Positions 57,204 through 58,319 of a DNA stretch of 58,319 nt are shown here, one piece after another. Numbering within the stretch: position 1 is the first letter of the stretch; each line of letters starts with the position of its first letter. A model generated the notes under the pieces. It saw nothing but the letters and a program-made list of their open reading frames with translations. It did no database searches and was not told where the DNA came from. A program made the translations under genes and the position numbers. Source of the stretch: Bacteroidales bacterium (GTDB lineage: Bacteria; Bacteroidota; Bacteroidia; Bacteroidales; Paludibacteraceae); contig CAAFZS010000052.1 of assembly GCA_900767595.1 (NCBI GenBank), positions 1 through 58,319 on the forward strand. The letters run 5' to 3'.

Positions 57204-58319
57204 TTGCTTTATATCTTCCACAGTTCCACGCCATTCCTGAGAATGACAAGTGGTGGGGCAAAGGGTTCACCGAGTGGACTAATGTGCGTCGTGCTAAACC
57301 ATCTTTCAAAGGGCACGAACAACCTAAAGTACCGAGCGAATGGGGCTACTATAACCTTCTTGATGCCGACATAAAACAAAAACAAGCCGATTTGGCTCGT
57401 CAAGCCGGTATTGAGGGTTTTTGTTACTACCATTATTGGTTCGGCTTGGACAAAAAAGGTAAGGGTAAGCAATTGCTTGAGAAACCCTTACAACAGGTTA
57501 TTGAGAGTGGAAAGCCTGATTATCCCTTCTGCCTTTGCTGGGCCAATCATACATGGAGCAATAAGACGTGGGAAAAGTCTTCTGCTATGGTCAAGGAGCA
57601 AATACTTATGGCGCAAGAATATCAAGGAGTAAAGGATTATACCGAACACTTCTATTCGCTCTTACCTACCTTTAAGGATGCGCGTTATATGAAAGTGGAC
57701 GGCAAGTTGCTCTTTTTTATCTACGATTGCATTGGTTTTAAAGATGTGACTATGTTTATGCAAACATGGCACGACTTAGCCCAAAAAGAGGGTATAGCGG
57801 ATTTCTATTTTGTAGCTATGATGCCCTCTACTTTGACCTACGATCCTCAAACGGGAAAAACGTGTGTCCCAAATCTTAAATCGTCGCAGGCTTTGATTGA
57901 CTTTGCATTATCTCGCGGTTTTGATGCCGTCAATACCTTTGGCAAACGCCGTGGAGAATTGCTCTATGTAGGCAAATGGCGGAGTTTAATCAATAAAGTG
58001 TTGATGCATTTGCATCTAATGAATAGCGAGAATTATGACTACGAGAAGACGGTAACCGGTTTCTTTGCTCCCGAGGACAAACAAGAGAATGTTTTTCCGA
58101 CCGTTCTTCCGCAGTGGGACCGTACCGCAAGGGTAGGGAAGGCGGATGGAGTGTACTTGAATGCTACACCTAAGAAGTGGGGACAACACTTAAGACAAGC
58201 CTTGCAACTCGTTGCCCATAAACAACCTGAGCACCAAATCGTGGTCATCAAATCCTGGAATGAATGGGCAGAGGGTAATTATTTAGAACCCGATGAGAAA
58301 TATGGTCGCGCTTGGTTAG
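57191..58319 (+). CDS. WbsX-family glycosyltransferase/GH99-like protein, 3' truncated by window edge
   Basis: 376 codons are visible from ATG 57191 with no stop. Conserved blocks: IALYLPQFHAIPEND, WWGKGFTEWTNV, GIEGFCYYHYWF, CLCWANHTW, and SWNEWAEGNYLEPD near the end, which define the WbsX family (GH99-like fold) in O-antigen and capsule loci. These proteins act in cytoplasmic assembly of repeat units or as related glycan enzymes. The conserved C-terminal block is already reached, so probably only a few residues are missing. Confidence 0.92.
   Translation, partial: MSRLIALYLPQFHAIPENDKWWGKGFTEWTNVRRAKPSFKGHEQPKVPSEWGYYNLLDADIKQKQADLARQAGIEGFCYYHYWFGLDKKGKGKQLLEKPLQQVIESGKPDYPFCLCWANHTWSNKTWEKSSAMVKEQILMAQEYQGVKDYTEHFYSLLPTFKDARYMKVDGKLLFFIYDCIGFKDVTMFMQTWHDLAQKEGIADFYFVAMMPSTLTYDPQTGKTCVPNLKSSQALIDFALSRGFDAVNTFGKRRGELLYVGKWRSLINKVLMHLHLMNSENYDYEKTVTGFFAPEDKQENVFPTVLPQWDRTARVGKADGVYLNATPKKWGQHLRQALQLVAHKQPEHQIVVIKSWNEWAEGNYLEPDEKYGRAWL

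Overview
The window comes from a Bacteroidales-type (Bacteroidota) chromosome. Evidence for this: promoters of the form TTTG-N20-TAnnTTTG; lipoproteins with a cysteine lipobox; a PorT-like type IX secretion (T9SS) protein plus two proteins with T9SS-like C-termini; the L28-L33-DUF4295 ribosomal cluster; and a NifJ/ferredoxin couple. No rRNA, tRNA, transposase or CRISPR array was recognised. The 5' edge holds the end of a VapE-like gene and a small unknown gene, probably a mobile-element remnant.

Layout. (1) 1041-20282 (+): twelve tightly packed genes, mostly with ATGA overlaps, behind one promoter at 989-1020, forming a hemicellulose locus: two GH26 mannanases, a GH5, GH94 cellobiose phosphorylase, a GPH-type symporter, a cellobiose/mannobiose 2-epimerase, an SGNH esterase, a GH5_7-GH27 fusion, GH2, GH31 with PA14, another GH5, and GH130 mannosylglucose phosphorylase. 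Outer enzymes would cut galacto/glucomannan and possibly xyloglucan. Disaccharides would enter through the symporter, be epimerised (Man-Man to Man-Glc) and be phosphorolysed. No SusC/SusD pair and no regulator is present. (2) 27229-20262 (-): secreted nuclease, ligA, DUF6913-like, dapA, cstA and a Usp-like gene. (3) 27297-41104 (+): divIC-like and ruvC, ferredoxin, AAA ATPase, nifJ, an exported PLP decarboxylase, a PreA-like flavoprotein, a second nuclease, ribF and a C10 peptidase. (4) 41105-41703: a hairpin-rich stretch with a small membrane-protein ORF. (5) 48745-41704 (-): rho, aroQ, an outer-membrane receptor, porT and a beta-helix lipoprotein. (6) 48967-50651 (+): rpmB, rpmG, DUF4295 and a YegS-type lipid kinase. 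(7) 53460-50574 (-): HAD phosphatase, AmgK-RapZ fusion and MurU-like genes (peptidoglycan recycling), divergent from mltG. (8) 53566 to the end (+): mltG, then flippase, polymerase and WbsX genes of a surface polysaccharide locus.

The most unusual feature is a dense set of short tandem repeats scattered between and inside genes. Several families have a 7-nt period (CAATCTT, CAATCCA, CAATCAC, CAAATCA, ACTCTAA, ACTAACG) and read as 7-residue periodic peptides. One family has an 8-nt period (CTACTCCT). Another is a 16-20 nt unit, TTCAGC-hairpin-GCGGTCT, whose hairpin tips vary while staying paired. Copies form signal peptides, interdomain linkers, start codons and whole intergenic spacers, and one sits where a GH2 domain is missing. 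They resemble cyanobacterial STRR heptamers and rickettsial palindromic elements in behaviour, but I know of no description from this group.

A second notable feature is a palindromic promoter core (TTTGCATATATGCAAA-like). At two divergent gene pairs it serves as the -33 box for both strands, with exactly 20 nt to each -7 box.
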